64,000 nucleotides of DNA from Dendrolimus kikuchii (Eukaryota; Arthropoda; Insecta; Lepidoptera; Lasiocampidae): assembly GCA_019925095.2 (NCBI GenBank), contig CM034394.1, positions 6,212,272-6,276,271 of the forward strand. Direction: 5' to 3'. Position 1 is the first letter of the stretch. Every line of letters begins with the position of its first letter. Position numbers and translations under genes: made by a program. Below the pieces are notes generated by a model. It saw nothing but the letters and a program-made list of their open reading frames with translations. It was not told the origin of the DNA and did no database searches. This document shows positions 32,312 through 43,226 of this stretch, piece after piece.

Positions 32312-32356
32312 GCTTTTGGTTGCATTCTGGTTGTATAACCAGAATGCAACCAAAGC
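32312..32356. repeat. 20-bp hairpin with 4-nt loop
   Basis: GCTTTTGGTTGCATTCTGGTT, loop GTAT, AACCAGAATGCAACCAAAGC. Arms are identical except for one extra T in the left arm. No T run or coding end is adjacent. Confidence 0.9.
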
Positions 32357-32991
32357 AGGTATCTGCTACTTTGTTTGTTTTATGCCCTCATGCTCTGCGT
32401 CAGTTGCGCCCGGCTTTGTGTCGAATCGAAAATGGGTTGTTATCAAATTACACACATGACGTCCCATGCCATGGGTCGTGTTACTTGTTATCAACACAGC
32501 ATAGTCTTCCACTCTAGGATGGCTAGTACCGCGGTGGGCAAATAGAATAAAAGTCGAATTTCGCTAAGCATTCTATTCTTCTTTTATGTTATATTCCTTC
32601 CATAGTTATACATTTTGTAATTATTGTTGCAAGCCGATACTAATTATTTGCAGGTGTCTTATTACCCCTTTGAATTTGATCTATTTTTTTCGCTAATATC
32701 TTTGTTCATGCCGCCATAAAACGTTATAAAACCTTCTTTCCTCTGTTGGTATTTCATGCAAATTCTTGGAAGCCATTAAGTCGACCATTTAACGAATTCA
32801 AGAAGCAGTGGGCGGCATGCTGCTAGGAAGCCATGTCTAATTTACAAATGGATGAGAGTCGGTCAGTCAAGAAATGCACCAGTCGTGTTCTAACTGCGAA
32901 CGAGAGGAGTTACCTAGAGCACTTTCGGAGCAGGTATCTTAAACGACGAACTTTGCGCGATTATAATTTTCTGCCCTACGGTTTGGTTTAG
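32357..32991. other. noncoding spacer
   Basis: A 65-codon frame at 32320-32517 begins inside the hairpin and is not credible. Nothing else recognised. Confidence 0.35.
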
Positions 32992-33195
32992 TTTTTTTTT
33001 TATAGCAGGAGTTCAGCAGACAGGCAGACGTCCCACTTGCTGGTAAGCGGTTACCATCGCCTATGGACATTTGGAACACCAAAGGTGCTACAAATGCGTT
33101 GCTGCTCTCTCACCTGGCTGTGGATTGTTTGGTCGCCTCTTACGACAGGCCGCCCGGCCGCAGGAAATTGTATTCTTTCTGCGTTCCTGCACGGA
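32992..33195 (-). mobile_element. Family A element with internal deletion
   Basis: Both ends are present (T-run GCAGGAGTTCAGCAG, and TTCCTGCACGGATTG), but GCTGCTCTCT is joined directly to CACCTGGCTGTGG, removing roughly 115 bp. Confidence 0.88.
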
Positions 33196-33312
33196 TTGAT
33201 TGTTGTATTTGGTTATACTTGTAAGGACTGTGAATTACGTGTGTGTATTTATAATAAACTTTGTGATAATTCCCGTTAGAATTTTCGAATTTACATCCTA
33301 CAAATCTCCTAC
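33196..33312 (+). mobile_element. LTR-2 right-end fragment, diverged
   Basis: TATAATAAACTTTGTGATAATTCCCGTTAGAATTTTCGAATTTACATCC lines up with the last ~70 bp of the LTRs at 35995 and 59185 (AATAAACT(T/A)TATAATAA.TCCAACGG). No terminal TCGTAACA or target duplication. Confidence 0.4.
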
Positions 33313-33361
33313 AAAATCGTAAAATTATAATAATGTTTCTTATTTTTACAAAGGGCATATA

Positions 33362-33545
33362 CGTGTGATTTAGGAGGTGTGCGCTGAAAATTATTGCTGT
33401 GTCGGACAACGTTTCAGCACAACAATATACTGAGTGCCAACCTAATTTCTGAAGCTGTGACATGCAATTTCTGTATATGTTTTCTTTAAATTTATTCATC
33501 TTATGTATGTCGCATTTGGAAATAAATATATAATACCTTCTTTCT
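33362..33545 (+). repeat. Family P element, second copy
   Basis: Ends GGAAATAAATATATAATACC then (TTTC)n. See 28845-29062. Confidence 0.5.
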
Positions 33546-34085
33546 TTCAGACTGTTGAAAATAATTTACATTTTTAACAAGTATTTTAAATCTCGTGAGA
33601 ATAAAACGCCAAAGTAAAACATCATGCTCCAAGTTGTCGCGGAACCTTGAATGTTGTGTTAGTTTAGTAAAACAAATTGAAATTAACTAACTTTGAAGTT
33701 ATGTTTAAAATGCTTGATAACATTCAATTAAAACTTCTTGTACTAATATTATTCGGTTCCAAACAAAATACGTTTTAATTTCCCGTATCAAATTTATCTA
33801 TATATTTTACTTGCTTTAAGATACTAAAGTTTCATTGAAATTATTAAGCGTACTTAATTAGGTTTCAGAGCTTTATTGATCTTAAAGTTTCTGTTTAAGA
33901 GTTTCGGATACGCCAAAGCAATATTTGAATGAAATGAAACTTAATTCAACATTTATTGAATATTAATTAATTTAACCTTTGTGTATCTAATTCAAATTTT
34001 AAGTATATTGCTCTGCACAAGCACTCACCTTTTGTTAAGTCCGTCAGCGCTTCTTCATTATTTAACACGCAGATAAAAAAAAAAT
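33546..34085. other. AT-rich spacer
   Basis: No feature recognised. Confidence 0.4.
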
Positions 34086-34166
34086 CCGTGTAGGAACAGA
34101 AAAAGAATACAATTTCCTGCGGCTGGGTGGACTGTCGTAAAAGGCGACAAAACAACCCACAGGTGG
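34086..34166 (+). mobile_element. Family A element, 5' end only
   Basis: CCGTGTAGGAACAGAAAAAG to CGACAAAACAACCCACAGG, then an abrupt switch to a T-run and GC-rich text (34170-34290) resembling the segment at 21884. Confidence 0.75.
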
Positions 34167-34290
34167 CAGAGTTTTTTTTATGACGCAAGGGGAATCTCTT
34201 TTCTTGGGACACCATCCTCGGACCTGGGGGGAAGGCTTTACACCGTGGGCTGTTTTGATCGGCCAATGATTGATAGATAACGATAAAGAT

Positions 34291-34749
34291 GGCCAGTATG
34301 ATACCAGGTCAAAGACAATACAATTTTATTCCAACACGTAACATAATATAATAGGACATTAGGTACTTCAAAGAAACTGCGTTTTCATATAATAGACACC
34401 GAATTTATAATATTAGTATGTGAAGAAAAAACTTATTACTGTTTTTAAGCACATTGTCCACACGAATGGCATATAAGATTTGACACAGTTACATTTTGTA
34501 TGCAGAAGGAAATCAGAAAGCTAAAATTTATATTAGTACGTGTTAGAAATATGAATGCAATAAATAAATAAATAAAATAAAAATATTGTTATATTAAAAA
34601 CCAAATTATTGCTTAACAAAGCCAAGGTATATTTATTTTTTCCTATGGTATAGATTTTTCAAATAAATCGGATATTAATTCATATATAGAAATTAATATA
34701 ATAATAATATATTTAATAATTAATAGTTATAATACAATCATAATTCTCT
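34291..34749. other. AT-rich spacer
   Basis: Two A/T-only patches (34555-34600, 34680-34740). No feature recognised. Confidence 0.4.
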
Positions 34750-35056
34750 CCGTGCAGGAATAGAAAAAGAATACTAATTCCTGCGGCCGGGCGGCCTGTC
34801 ATAAGAGACGACTGAACAACCCACAGCCAGGTGTCCTTTGCACGACTGGATGGCTACCACCTCTGGTCTAGAGTATGCCGCCATAACAACTTTGAGTTGT
34901 GCTCCGGCATCAGTGGCCAGGTTCCTGTTTCTCCTTCAAGGCCGGCAGCACATTGGCAGGACCTCTGGTATTGATAATGTCCATAGGCGACGGTAACCAC
35001 TTTCCATCGTACTTGGGTCGTCAATCTGTCTGCTGTGCTTCAGCAATAAAAAAAAT
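34750..35056 (+). mobile_element. Family A element, full length
   Basis: CCGTGCAGGAATAGAAAAAG to CTTCAGCAATAAAAAAAATAG. It forms an inverted pair with the next feature. Confidence 0.88.
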
Positions 35057-35107
35057 AGGCAAAGAAATATAAAGTTCGAATAAGTTTAATATTCAATGTG
35101 ATGCTTA

Positions 35108-35398
35108 TTTTTTTTTTTTGTAGGAAATCACTTGATGGAAAGCGGTAACCATCGCCTATGGACATTTGCTACACCAAAGTTGCTACAAATGCGCTGCTGC
35201 TCTCTTAAGGGAGACTGGAACCTGGTCACTAATGCCGGAACACAACTTAAGGTTGGTATGGCGACATACTTTAGACCAGGGGTGGTAGCCATCCAGTCGG
35301 GCAAATGCCCTACCACCTGGCTGTGGGTTGTTAAGTCACCACTTACGACAGGCCGCCCGGCCGCAGGAAATTGTATTCTTTCTCCGTTCCTGCACGGA
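35108..35398 (-). mobile_element. Family A element, reverse partner
   Basis: T-run, a small deletion near the tail end (GTAGGAAATCACTTGATGG in place of the usual GCAGGAG...CACTTGATGG), then complete to TCCGTTCCTGCACGGA. The 104-codon frames on both strands are translations of the element. Confidence 0.9.
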
Positions 35399-35994
35399 TT
35401 TAAACATGCTTTTAGTTTAAAAAATATTACAGCCAGCGTCATTTAGTTATGTGTTATTTTATTTGATCACCTGTTAATTTGTTCAATTTCACTAAGTGTC
35501 GTCTTAATTTTAAATGGCGCGTTTATCAACAATTTCCAAATTACTCGTGTCTATTGTTACAAGTTTTCAGTCGGTAGTTAATTAACGCAAACCGCAGCTC
35601 TCTGTACTCTCTAGTTTTCGGGTATGGTCCATTTATAATAGACAAAGCGATTATTTAATCTTAGGTACAATGTGTTTTTTTTCGTTATGGTAGTAGAAAG
35701 ACACTCACTGTTTCTGCAGGTCTATCGGCACACTATTTCGTATATACAAAATACAAATATATAAAGGTAATCATTTTACAAGGGAAGTGGAACATTATAC
35801 CGGATCTTCCAAAGCCATGCCATAATGAGGACAAGTACTTTATAGGTATATTGTACACAAGACATTTTCTCAATGAAAAAATTATAATTTTTAAGTAAGT
35901 AAAACAGCATTTAAGAAATTAAAAAAGTTACCTGGCTCAACTGGGAATCGAAGCGACTAAGTGTCATAAAATACTGAGTATATTCTTATGATAC
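35399..35994. other. noncoding spacer
   Basis: No gene or repeat recognised. Confidence 0.4.
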
Positions 35995-36452
35995 TGTGCC
36001 GACAAAGACAAATTCACACCTGCAGCCCTGTAGAAACACATTTTATTACCTTTTCGGTATTTTGACTTCTTTTGTTTACTTTGTGTTTAAAATTTGTGAT
36101 TAGAAAAACAGCCCATTGTGCATTGTAATCTTTTATGGTAATCATTAGTCAGGTGTGATTCTAGGAAATTCGGTCCAAGCAGACATATTGCATTTGTACA
36201 GTATAAAGCAATGCCCCAATTGAGAGATGAGGCAGTCGAGCGATAACCACAAGCGAAGCAAGACTTCTGTACATTCGGCAATGTATTTAGTGACGGACTT
36301 TGCGCGTGTATTTGAATTACGATCTTCTGCATTACGTTTGGACTTATTGCGTTCGGTTATATTTGTTCCTGTGCTATACGTGATTGTATAGTTCTAATAA
36401 ACTTTATAATAATTCCAACGGCATTTTAATTCTAGTCCTGCAACTCGTAACA
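35995..36452 (+). mobile_element. Solo LTR-2 with 4-bp target duplication
   Basis: Starts TGTGCCGACAAAGAC and ends CAACTCGTAACA. ATAC flanks both ends (35991-35994, 36453-36456). An AATAAA sits at about 36397. Matches 59185-59608 along its length (GTTTACTTTGTGTTTAAAAT, AGCAGACATATTG, CAGTATAAAGCAATG, GCGATAACCACAAGCG). TG...CA ends and a 4-bp duplication are typical of Ty3/Gypsy-type LTR elements. No internal region remains: LTR-LTR recombination is the usual explanation. A minus frame (81 codons) inside it is not a gene. Confidence 0.85.
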
Positions 36453-36456
36453 ATAC

Positions 36457-37402
36457 TGATTTTAGGGATTAGTCATATCAATACTTGTAAACATATTTTT
36501 AAACTAAGTCAATCAAACATCAAAAATAAACTTATTAAAACTTTCAGTTTATAACTGGTAAAGGGATTGATTAAAGTATTTGAAGCGAAATGTGTTAATG
36601 TAAGATCATAGCAATTGCAGATCTGGCATGTTCCAAACCTCCATGAGGAACAAACATTATAAAATATATGTAGGCAAGTACAAAAAATATGTTTTAAATA
36701 ATAAAATATAAAAAGCGAGATAACAGTTATTTTTGGTGCCATTTAGTAATATGGAATTTTAGGTTTGTGGGGGGGGGGCACTGCCTACTAAGCGTTTCAC
36801 ATTAAATCGAATTATATGCTACGGTTTTCGAGTGCCAGTTCTCTTCCTTCTATCATTCGTTTAAAGACAATAATCCAACCAGTAAATATATTTTATACGC
36901 GCATAAGATCTTTTCCGAGATGCATTTTACTGGGAGATTATCAAGTACTCTTCTTCCATGATAAAATTTAATTCTTTATTAGCCGCTCTTATCTATAACC
37001 CGACTTTAGGACCTGTCGCTTCAGCGTAAGGACTTGGACTAAACAAAAGCAATGAGCAGTCGCATGGGAGAGCACAGCGGCGCACAAACAGCGTCAAAAG
37101 GAAAGGGAGGTTAGGAACAAACCATAATAACAATACAGTATTTGTAACCTCTAATACCTTAGGCATAACATCGATATTGCTATGATATAACTCAAAATCG
37201 ATTTGCGACATTAAAGATTCCAATATGTTGGAAAATCGAAATATTGCTTTAAGTTGATTGTGGCGAACTTGGAAATTATATTTATGTTGCAGGAAGATTG
37301 ATTAATTTTCTTTATTCCAAATCGTTATATAAATCAAATATTTCAATAACCTAAGTTGAGTTAAAAAAATAATATTATAAGTATTAATGTAGACTTCTAA
37401 CT
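36457..37402. other. noncoding spacer
   Basis: Contains a G9 run at 36770 and a GC-richer patch at 37000-37110. Minus frames at 36509-36742 and 36993-37223 carry no recognised motif. Confidence 0.35.
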
Positions 37403-37411
37403 TAGTAAATA

Positions 37412-37414
<3 letters not shown>

Positions 37415-37442
<28 letters not shown>

Positions 37443-37852
37443 CATAACTTCACGCCAGTTCCCTTGCGGGGTAGGCACGAACAACAGAGCGCCATTTAGG
37501 CTTATTCTTACACACCTCACTTGCTTATTTGACATTCATAACTCTTGTCATGCACGCTCGTCTGTTCTTAAGGCTCCTGACATCACCTTCTGCTAGTACA
37601 CGATCAATTTGATCATGGAAGGTGTGTCATGACCTTCCACGACTTCTGCATCCATCCACTTTTGCATTGTATATCTGTTTATTCATTCTTTCATCATGCA
37701 TTCTTTCCACATGCCCGAACCACCGGAGCATTCCTTTCCTTACCTTCACCCCGACACTCTCTTTCAGACCAACTCTCTTTCTTACTTCGGTATTACGAAC
37801 GCGGTCCGCGAGCGTCACTCCGCAGATTTTACGCAGTGCTCGCATCTCGACA
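37415..37852 (-). mobile_element. 5'-truncated RTE-clade LINE end with 12-bp target duplication
   Basis: (CATA)n tail, stop TCA at 37450-37452, then on the minus strand RAYPARELA back through RGRSR.. and KGMLRWFGHVERMHDERM to VEMRALRKICGVTLADRVRN. Flanked by TAGTAAATATTA at 37403-37414 and 37853-37864, identical. A frameshift lies near 37630 (CACGACCTTCC). Confidence 0.93.
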
Positions 37853-38050
37853 TAGTAAATATTAATACGAGAATAAGTTCGAAAGATTGAAGTTAAACTT
37901 GCTCTAACTTTAGAACTACGAGGCGGAAAATTAAACAAAAAAATAATGAAGTTGGTATAACAAAAATACTTTCAATGAAAAGTAATTTTAATAAGATTCG
38001 GTAAGTAGTTTTGGAGTCACGGGATTTATTCGACTAGAGCTTTTTTTAAA

Positions 38051-38285
38051 AGCTATGTGGTAGCTTATTTTTATGCGCGCTTGGATCCCAAACTTAAAAG
38101 GCATGGGTTCGAATCCTGGCAGGAAAGCCCTCACCGCTTATGCAATATTCTGACGTAATATGCATATTGTTATTGGACAGCGTTCAAGAAAAACATTGTG
38201 ATGAAACCTTACACATCGAGATAACCGATGTGTGAAAGCCGTAGCCCAGCAGTGGGACATTAATAGACTGTTTCTTTTTTTCAAA
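38051..38285 (+). mobile_element. tRNA-derived SINE, type 1
   Basis: Head: GTGGTAGCTTATTTTTATGC (A-box position) and GGTTCGAATCCTGG (B box) about 45 bp on. Body ends GAAAGCCGTAGCCCAGCAGTGGGACATTAATAG then a T-rich tail. The same body occurs in reverse at 42165-42455 and 50822-51050. Not a tRNA gene: no acceptor-stem pairing. Confidence 0.75.
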
Positions 38286-38689
38286 AACATTACACAATTT
38301 TTTTATATATAAACACTGTTTTATACAAACAGAAAACAAAATACTAAATCTTGTAGCTCACCGGCAGCAGGGGCCTGAGATCGCGAAAACTTAAGAAATT
38401 ATTATATTTAATTTTAGCCTAGTCGATTTTCATAAGGTGACTCCTATTCTCTTGAGCCCATAATTTATTATTAGCTGTACCGGTATACAGTTGGAGACAT
38501 TATTCACTGCTATTAGACACCAGTCCTTTATCATTCCGTCAAGTTCTCGCCTTAGATAGTGTATTACGATAGTTAGGCCTCCTGTCCTAGTTGTCTAATG
38601 AGGCTTTATTTCATGTGATATAAGCAATTGAATAATTTATTTATATTCGACGTGATTTTAGAGATTTAAAAGAATTAAAAGCTTTATAA

Positions 38690-38830
38690 TACAACTACGT
38701 TTTAACGATTTTAAGGGCGGTATTTTATTTGATTTTTATTCCGACGTTTCTGCTATTTTTCAGCAGCGGTAACCTACCGCCAACTTGTTCATTTTAAACC
38801 ATTAAAGTGAAAACAAAAAAAAAATAAGAA
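38690..38830 (+). mobile_element. Family L fragment
   Basis: ATAATACAACTACGTTTTAACG, GATTTTTATTCCGACGTTTC and CCTACCGCCAACTTGTTC. The middle (the AACAAAGATGTCAAG part) is deleted. Confidence 0.6.
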
Positions 38831-38867
38831 AATACTAAAATATTTATATTGAAACTAGCGGTCTAGG

Positions 38868-39230
38868 CAAACATTGTCCTACCCTGAAAAAATAGAAATC
38901 AAGAACCCGATTTCAAGCGTCATATACCGGGTCTAATGTTGAATCTAACAACCCTGGAAACTACTCAAACACATATAAAATTTCATCGAAATCCTAGAAC
39001 CCGATTCCAGCGCCAAGTATTTTGTTTATTTCAAGGATTACATTATTGAAATTTTAATAGGGATCCCAAGTTTTTACTAGTAATACATATATATTCAAAG
39101 ATAATGTAGCATTCTAATGCTGAAAGAATTTTTGAAATCGGTCTAGTAGTTTTTGAGTATTTCGTTACAAACATATTAAAAAACAAATCTTTCCTCTTTA
39201 TAATATTAATGTTATAGATATAGATTACAC
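38868..39230 (-). mobile_element. Family C retroposon, reverse
   Basis: ACTAGCGGTCTAGGCAAAC, GAACCCGATTTCAAGCG, ATCGGTCTAGTAGTTTTTGAG, ending near TAATATTAATGTTATAGAT. Related to 52030-52320 and 60636-60775. Confidence 0.65.
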
Positions 39231-39441
39231 TCTATTTGTAGGCTGATAGAACTTTGACAAGTTTACACTAGTGATATGACGTTCCTGTAAAAATTATTAC
39301 ATCTATATTTGATAAAACATTATCAGTGAGTGCATAATGAAGGATTCGTAAAGGCGAATACTTCCACTGTGTATATTATTTGCCTCAGAATGATTCAGAA
39401 ACGTATTTAAATCGAAAATTCCCTATACCTGAACCCATTTA

Positions 39442-39520
39442 TCAGGAACGGAGAAAAAATACTAATTCCTACGTCTAGGCAGCCTATTGCAAGAGGCGAC
39501 AAAACCACTCACAGCCTACC
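39442..39520 (+). mobile_element. Family A element, degraded 5' end
   Basis: CAGGAACGGAGAAAAAATAC to GCGACAAAACCACTCACAGCC; nothing beyond. Confidence 0.65.
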
Positions 39521-39714
39521 TACCTCTATTACATCTAAAAAAATGTCACTTCATGATACTATTATGTAGGAATATAAAAAATAGAAGACACTAAATATAG
39601 GATATCCACCAAATTTTATCCTTATAGATCCAATAATTTGTATCTAGGGCTGTGTTTATGATAAGCAATAAATAGCTTTTCATTCATTCAAATTTCTCAG
39701 AAAGGTAACTGTGA

Positions 39715-39905
39715 TTTAAAATGACAGGTAGGGGGTAATCCACGAATAAAGTCGCGTGGATTTTATGAGTTTTTTTACTCCTCCCCGTCCTTGTCACAGT
39801 TGGTCAAATCCGTGAGACTCCTTAGTGTGATATCACATATTTTTCAATTTTAAGTCACTAAATTATTAAAATAAAACAGCAGTTCCGTAATTAGTTTCTA
39901 TTTTC
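39715..39905 (-). repeat. Family W repeat
   Basis: Reverse complement of 58215-58395: shared TAGGGGGT, AGTGTGATATTACA-type text, AACAGCAGTTTCGTAATTAG-type end. Unclassified; perhaps a DNA transposon. Confidence 0.5.
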
Positions 39906-39910
39906 GTTTA

Positions 39911-40275
39911 AATCTATATATATAAAAATCAATTGCTGTTCGTTAGTCTCGCTAAAACTCGAGAACGGCTGGACTGACTTGGCTAATTTTGGTTTAGAAT
40001 TATTTGTGTAAGTCCAGGGAAGGTTTAAAAGGTGAGTACATATGAAAAAATGCTTGGAATATAGTAAAAACAACAATTTCGCTTTCCCTTAGAAACTATT
40101 CCTACCTGTCAAACATTTAATATTCGTCCCGTCCTTTATAAATCAATAAAATTTAAAAGATTTTTTCATTTTTTGGTTTTGAATGTCAAACGTTTGATCT
40201 TCGTCCCGTCGTTCAGAAATCAACGTTTTTTATTTATTGATTTTGAGGCGGTACGAAGTTTGCCGAGTCAGTTAG
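39911..40275 (+). mobile_element. Family C2 retroposon
   Basis: TATATATATAAAAATCAATTGC to GCGGTACGAAGTTTGCCGAG then TCAGTTAGT. See 31617-32018. Confidence 0.78.
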
Positions 40276-41392
40276 TTATTAATAAAAAATTAAACACTAT
40301 GCTCATACAGGTAGTATATATTATATATATTTATTTATATCGTTAGGAAATATTTTGAAGTGTTTCGTTAATAGTTAAAATTTTGTGTTTTAAAGCTTCT
40401 CAATTCGTCTGTATGTTTTTTCTGTTTTTGTATGTTTGTTACTCGATTTCTCCGTCAATAGTCAACAAGCGAGTATCTGATTTGTGGATCGCAAAGAAAT
40501 CGAGAGCAACCCTCGTTGAAGAGCATATACACCGAAGAGTGAGATGGCAGATTTGTATACGCGTACCAGTTGTACAATTTCTGTAGGTGCTTAATATATT
40601 ACCTCTAAAACTATTGAAGTATTTGCGCAACCAAAACGTAAAATATATTTTTTTAAACAAAAAAAAACTGACTTTACACTAAAAACCAAGAAAGAAATAA
40701 TTAACCGACTTCTTTTTATAACATCTAGAAGTCAGTGCCAAGCAAAAAATAAAAGAACAACAACAACAATATACAGTAATTTTTGAAATGTGACGCCACG
40801 AAATTTCAGATAGTGTGATAAGGGGTGGGAGGGGTCCCACCCTTTGTCACACAATGTCACTTCGTCGACCCGCTCCCCCTTTAACTTGTGACGTAGGTAA
40901 TGTATCGATGGCCCTAAGCGGATATGTAAATCACATAAGAGTTCGATTTTTGTCAAAATTGTTAAGGCATCTATAGGTATAGAAGATTATCATACTTCTT
41001 TTATATGGGATAACAGGCACATAATTCTTTATTACAACAAAACGTGGTACATAAAGCAGGTGTTGTGTATATTCATATTCGGTAGGTTGTGATTATCCAT
41101 CACAGGTTTTGTAGTCCGGCGGTGGATTAGCGGCTTGGGGCTCAGCAGTGCGGCAACGAGTGCGGGGTCACAAAATGCGACGCGGTAACTGGGTCACATA
41201 GGGAACGAATTGCTTGGCAACTAGAGTCGTACTAGTGGAATTATAGTTGAATTTAATTTTACAATAGGGGGCAGTTGAGATGTGCATGCATTCCGATCAG
41301 ATGACCGATCTTGAATTTTGTTTAAAACTGAAAAAAGACGGGGAATTTTTAGCTAAAGAAATGTAATGTATTCAGATATGGCTTAGAATGTA
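40276..41392. other. mostly unassigned; one inverted-repeat patch
   Basis: At 40795-40935, AAGGGGTGGGAGGGGTCCCACCCTTTGTCAC and GTGACGTAGGTAATGTATCGATGGCCC look like transposon terminus text, similar in wording to 58020-58115 and 58370-58390. Flanks are AT-rich and the 41110-41230 GC-richer patch is unidentified. Confidence 0.35.
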
Positions 41393-41667
41393 TCCGTGCA
41401 AGCACGGAGAAAGAATACAATTTACTGCGGCCGGCGGCCTGTCGTAAGAGGCAACAAAACAACCCACAGCCAGGTGCTAGGACATTAGTCCATCTGGATG
41501 GCTACCACCCCAGGTCTAGAGTGTGCCGCCATAACAACCTTGAGTTCTGTTCCAGCATTAGTGGCCAGACTCTAGACTCTAGTGTTGCAAATATCTATAG
41601 GCAATGGTAACCGCTTTCCATTAGGTGGGCCGTCTACCTGTCTGCTGAACTCATGCAATAAAAAAAT
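41393..41667 (+). mobile_element. Family A element
   Basis: CCGTGCAAGCACGGAG to CTCATGCAATAAAAAA, with a ~35-bp internal deletion where GACTCTAGACTCTAGTG replaces the B-box-like stretch. Confidence 0.85.
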
Positions 41668-41979
41668 GGTTTAGAAAACGTTATGTTTTTCTATTACAAA
41701 ATTCGAAACGTTAGCCCTAAACTCTATTTGGAAGATGAGAATTTTTGAAAATAAGGTCAAATAAAATAAGTTATTGATTACTGTTGCGGCGGCGCTGGAT
41801 TTAATGATAACAACGGACTATATCAATTTAATAGGAAAAATAATATGGAACAATATAAATGGGAATGTGAGATTGAGCACGCACGTACCTGATTAATGGG
41901 CATGAAATGCAGCTGCTTCTCACTTTCACTTCTTCTTTACAAATGCATCTCTAGACTCTCATCTCATCTCAGACTCAGA

Positions 41980-42104
41980 CCCTCTTAAGAGAGCAGCAGC
42001 GCATTTGTAGCACCGTTGGTGGTCCAAATGTCCATAGGCGATGGTAACCGCTTTCCATCAAGTGGGCCGTCTGCCTATCTGCTGATTTCCTGCAATAAAA
42101 AAAA
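41980..42104 (+). mobile_element. Family A element, 3' part, nested in LTR-1
   Basis: Starts at CCTCTTAAGAGAGCAGCAGC and runs to TTCCTGCAATAAAAAAAATG. 5'-truncated. Confidence 0.85.
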
Positions 42105-42164
42105 TGCGCTTGATGCAGTTTATTTACCTTGTATAATTATTTAAGCGGCAAAAGGTGGCTTATA

Positions 42165-42455
42165 ATAACAGCTCATAAACGTACCACTGCTGGGCTCGGG
42201 TCTCCCACTATAGGGGAACGGACAGTAGACCCGCCACGCTTGTCCAAGGTGGCCTGGCAGGTTTGACATATCGGTTGTCTCGATGTGCAGGTTTCATTAC
42301 GATGTTTTCCTTCACCGCTGTTAGCACGTGGTAATTGTAACAGTATGCACATTAGGTCAGAAAACTGCCTAAGTGGTGCAAGCGTTCCGGCCAGGACTTA
42401 ACCCGCGTCCATTGAGTGTGGGACGCGTACGCTAGCCATTACGTTACCACGACTT
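42165..42455 (-). mobile_element. tRNA-derived SINE, type 1, nested in LTR-1
   Basis: Flanked by a perfect 13-bp duplication AAAAGGTGGCTTA (42152-42164, 42456-42468). The minus strand head is GTCGTGGTAACGTAATGGCT (A box region) and the body ends CCCGAGCCCAGCAGTGGTACG. Complete element of 291 bp. Confidence 0.9.
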
Positions 42456-42861
42456 AAAAGGTGGCTTAAAGTATATTATTTTATGTGTATGTATTTGTAT
42501 CTATTATCATATTTAGTAGTAGTAGATAGTATATATTATCATATTTATAAGCTAAAATTATTGCGGAGCAGAGTAATTGCAGTTGTATCACGGTATTGGA
42601 AAGTAATTTATAATATTCATTTGTGTTACAGGGCGATTTATTTCTTCTCATATTTATAACTTACGTATTTATTGTATTTTATGTTATATATGCTTATTAT
42701 AACTCATATTTGCAGCGCGGAGCGAGTTATAATATTTTGTTTTATATTTATTGCATGATAATTTATTTTGTAATATATATTATTCATTTTTAATAGCGGA
42801 GTGATTTCATTTATTATTTTATTTGCTCGATGACGTGACAATGAATGACATGTGCTACGTT

Positions 42862-43115
42862 CCATTTGAGACTCGCAACAAACACGTTCACGACCACGAT
42901 TTTCTCGTTCCACTTGCTTGCCGGCGTTACAATCGTAAACTCAAGTGGAGCAGTTATTCCACACATCTCTTGACATGTGTCGTTGTGAGCGCTGCGTGAG
43001 GGAAAATCATAACGTCATTAGTGACAATTTCGCCACGACCACAACGACCGCGGTCGCCATGTGGAACAGCTGATAGAGTAATCTGAGCGATGTGAGCTAC
43101 TAAAGGAACGCACTG
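42862..43115 (-). mobile_element. Family G element, nested in LTR-1
   Basis: Reverse of 8930-9230: GACCGCGGTCGCCATGTGG, AACGTCATTAGTGAC, TCCACTTGCTTGCCGGCG, starting at TACGTTCCATTTGAGACTC. Its tail hexanucleotides are missing. The flanks GACATGTGC and GAAGTGCGTGTG may be a decayed target duplication. Confidence 0.65.
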
Positions 43116-43226
43116 ATGAAGTGCGTGTGAAGAAAGGAACACGCCGTCAATTTTAAATAGAGAATTTGAATTTTTTAGGAAGAGATCGTATAAACCGAAA
43201 GAAGGTTACATGACGGTACCAATTAC

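Larger units (their letters stand above)
41782..43221 (+). mobile_element. Solo LTR-1 carrying three nested insertions
   Basis: Begins TGTTGCGGCGGCGCTGG and ends AAAGAAGGTTACATGACGGTACCA. ATTAC flanks both ends exactly (41777-41781, 43222-43226). Removing inserts at 41980-42104, 42165-42455 and about 42862-43115 leaves sequence that follows the 488-bp LTR at 49814-50301 (GAGCACGCAC.TACC, TTTTATGTGTATGTATTTG, GAACACGCCGTCA). TG...CA ends plus a 5-bp duplication define an LTR. Confidence 0.85.

Noticed and set aside
32312..32356. microRNA precursor
   Set aside because: Stem of only 20 bp with a 4-nt loop; too short for a Drosha/Dicer substrate without flanking pairing, which is absent.
35132..35446. 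104-codon frames on both strands
   Set aside because: They are translations of a family A element; similar frames appear in every well-preserved copy (10685-11077, 53885-54347, 24384-24635).
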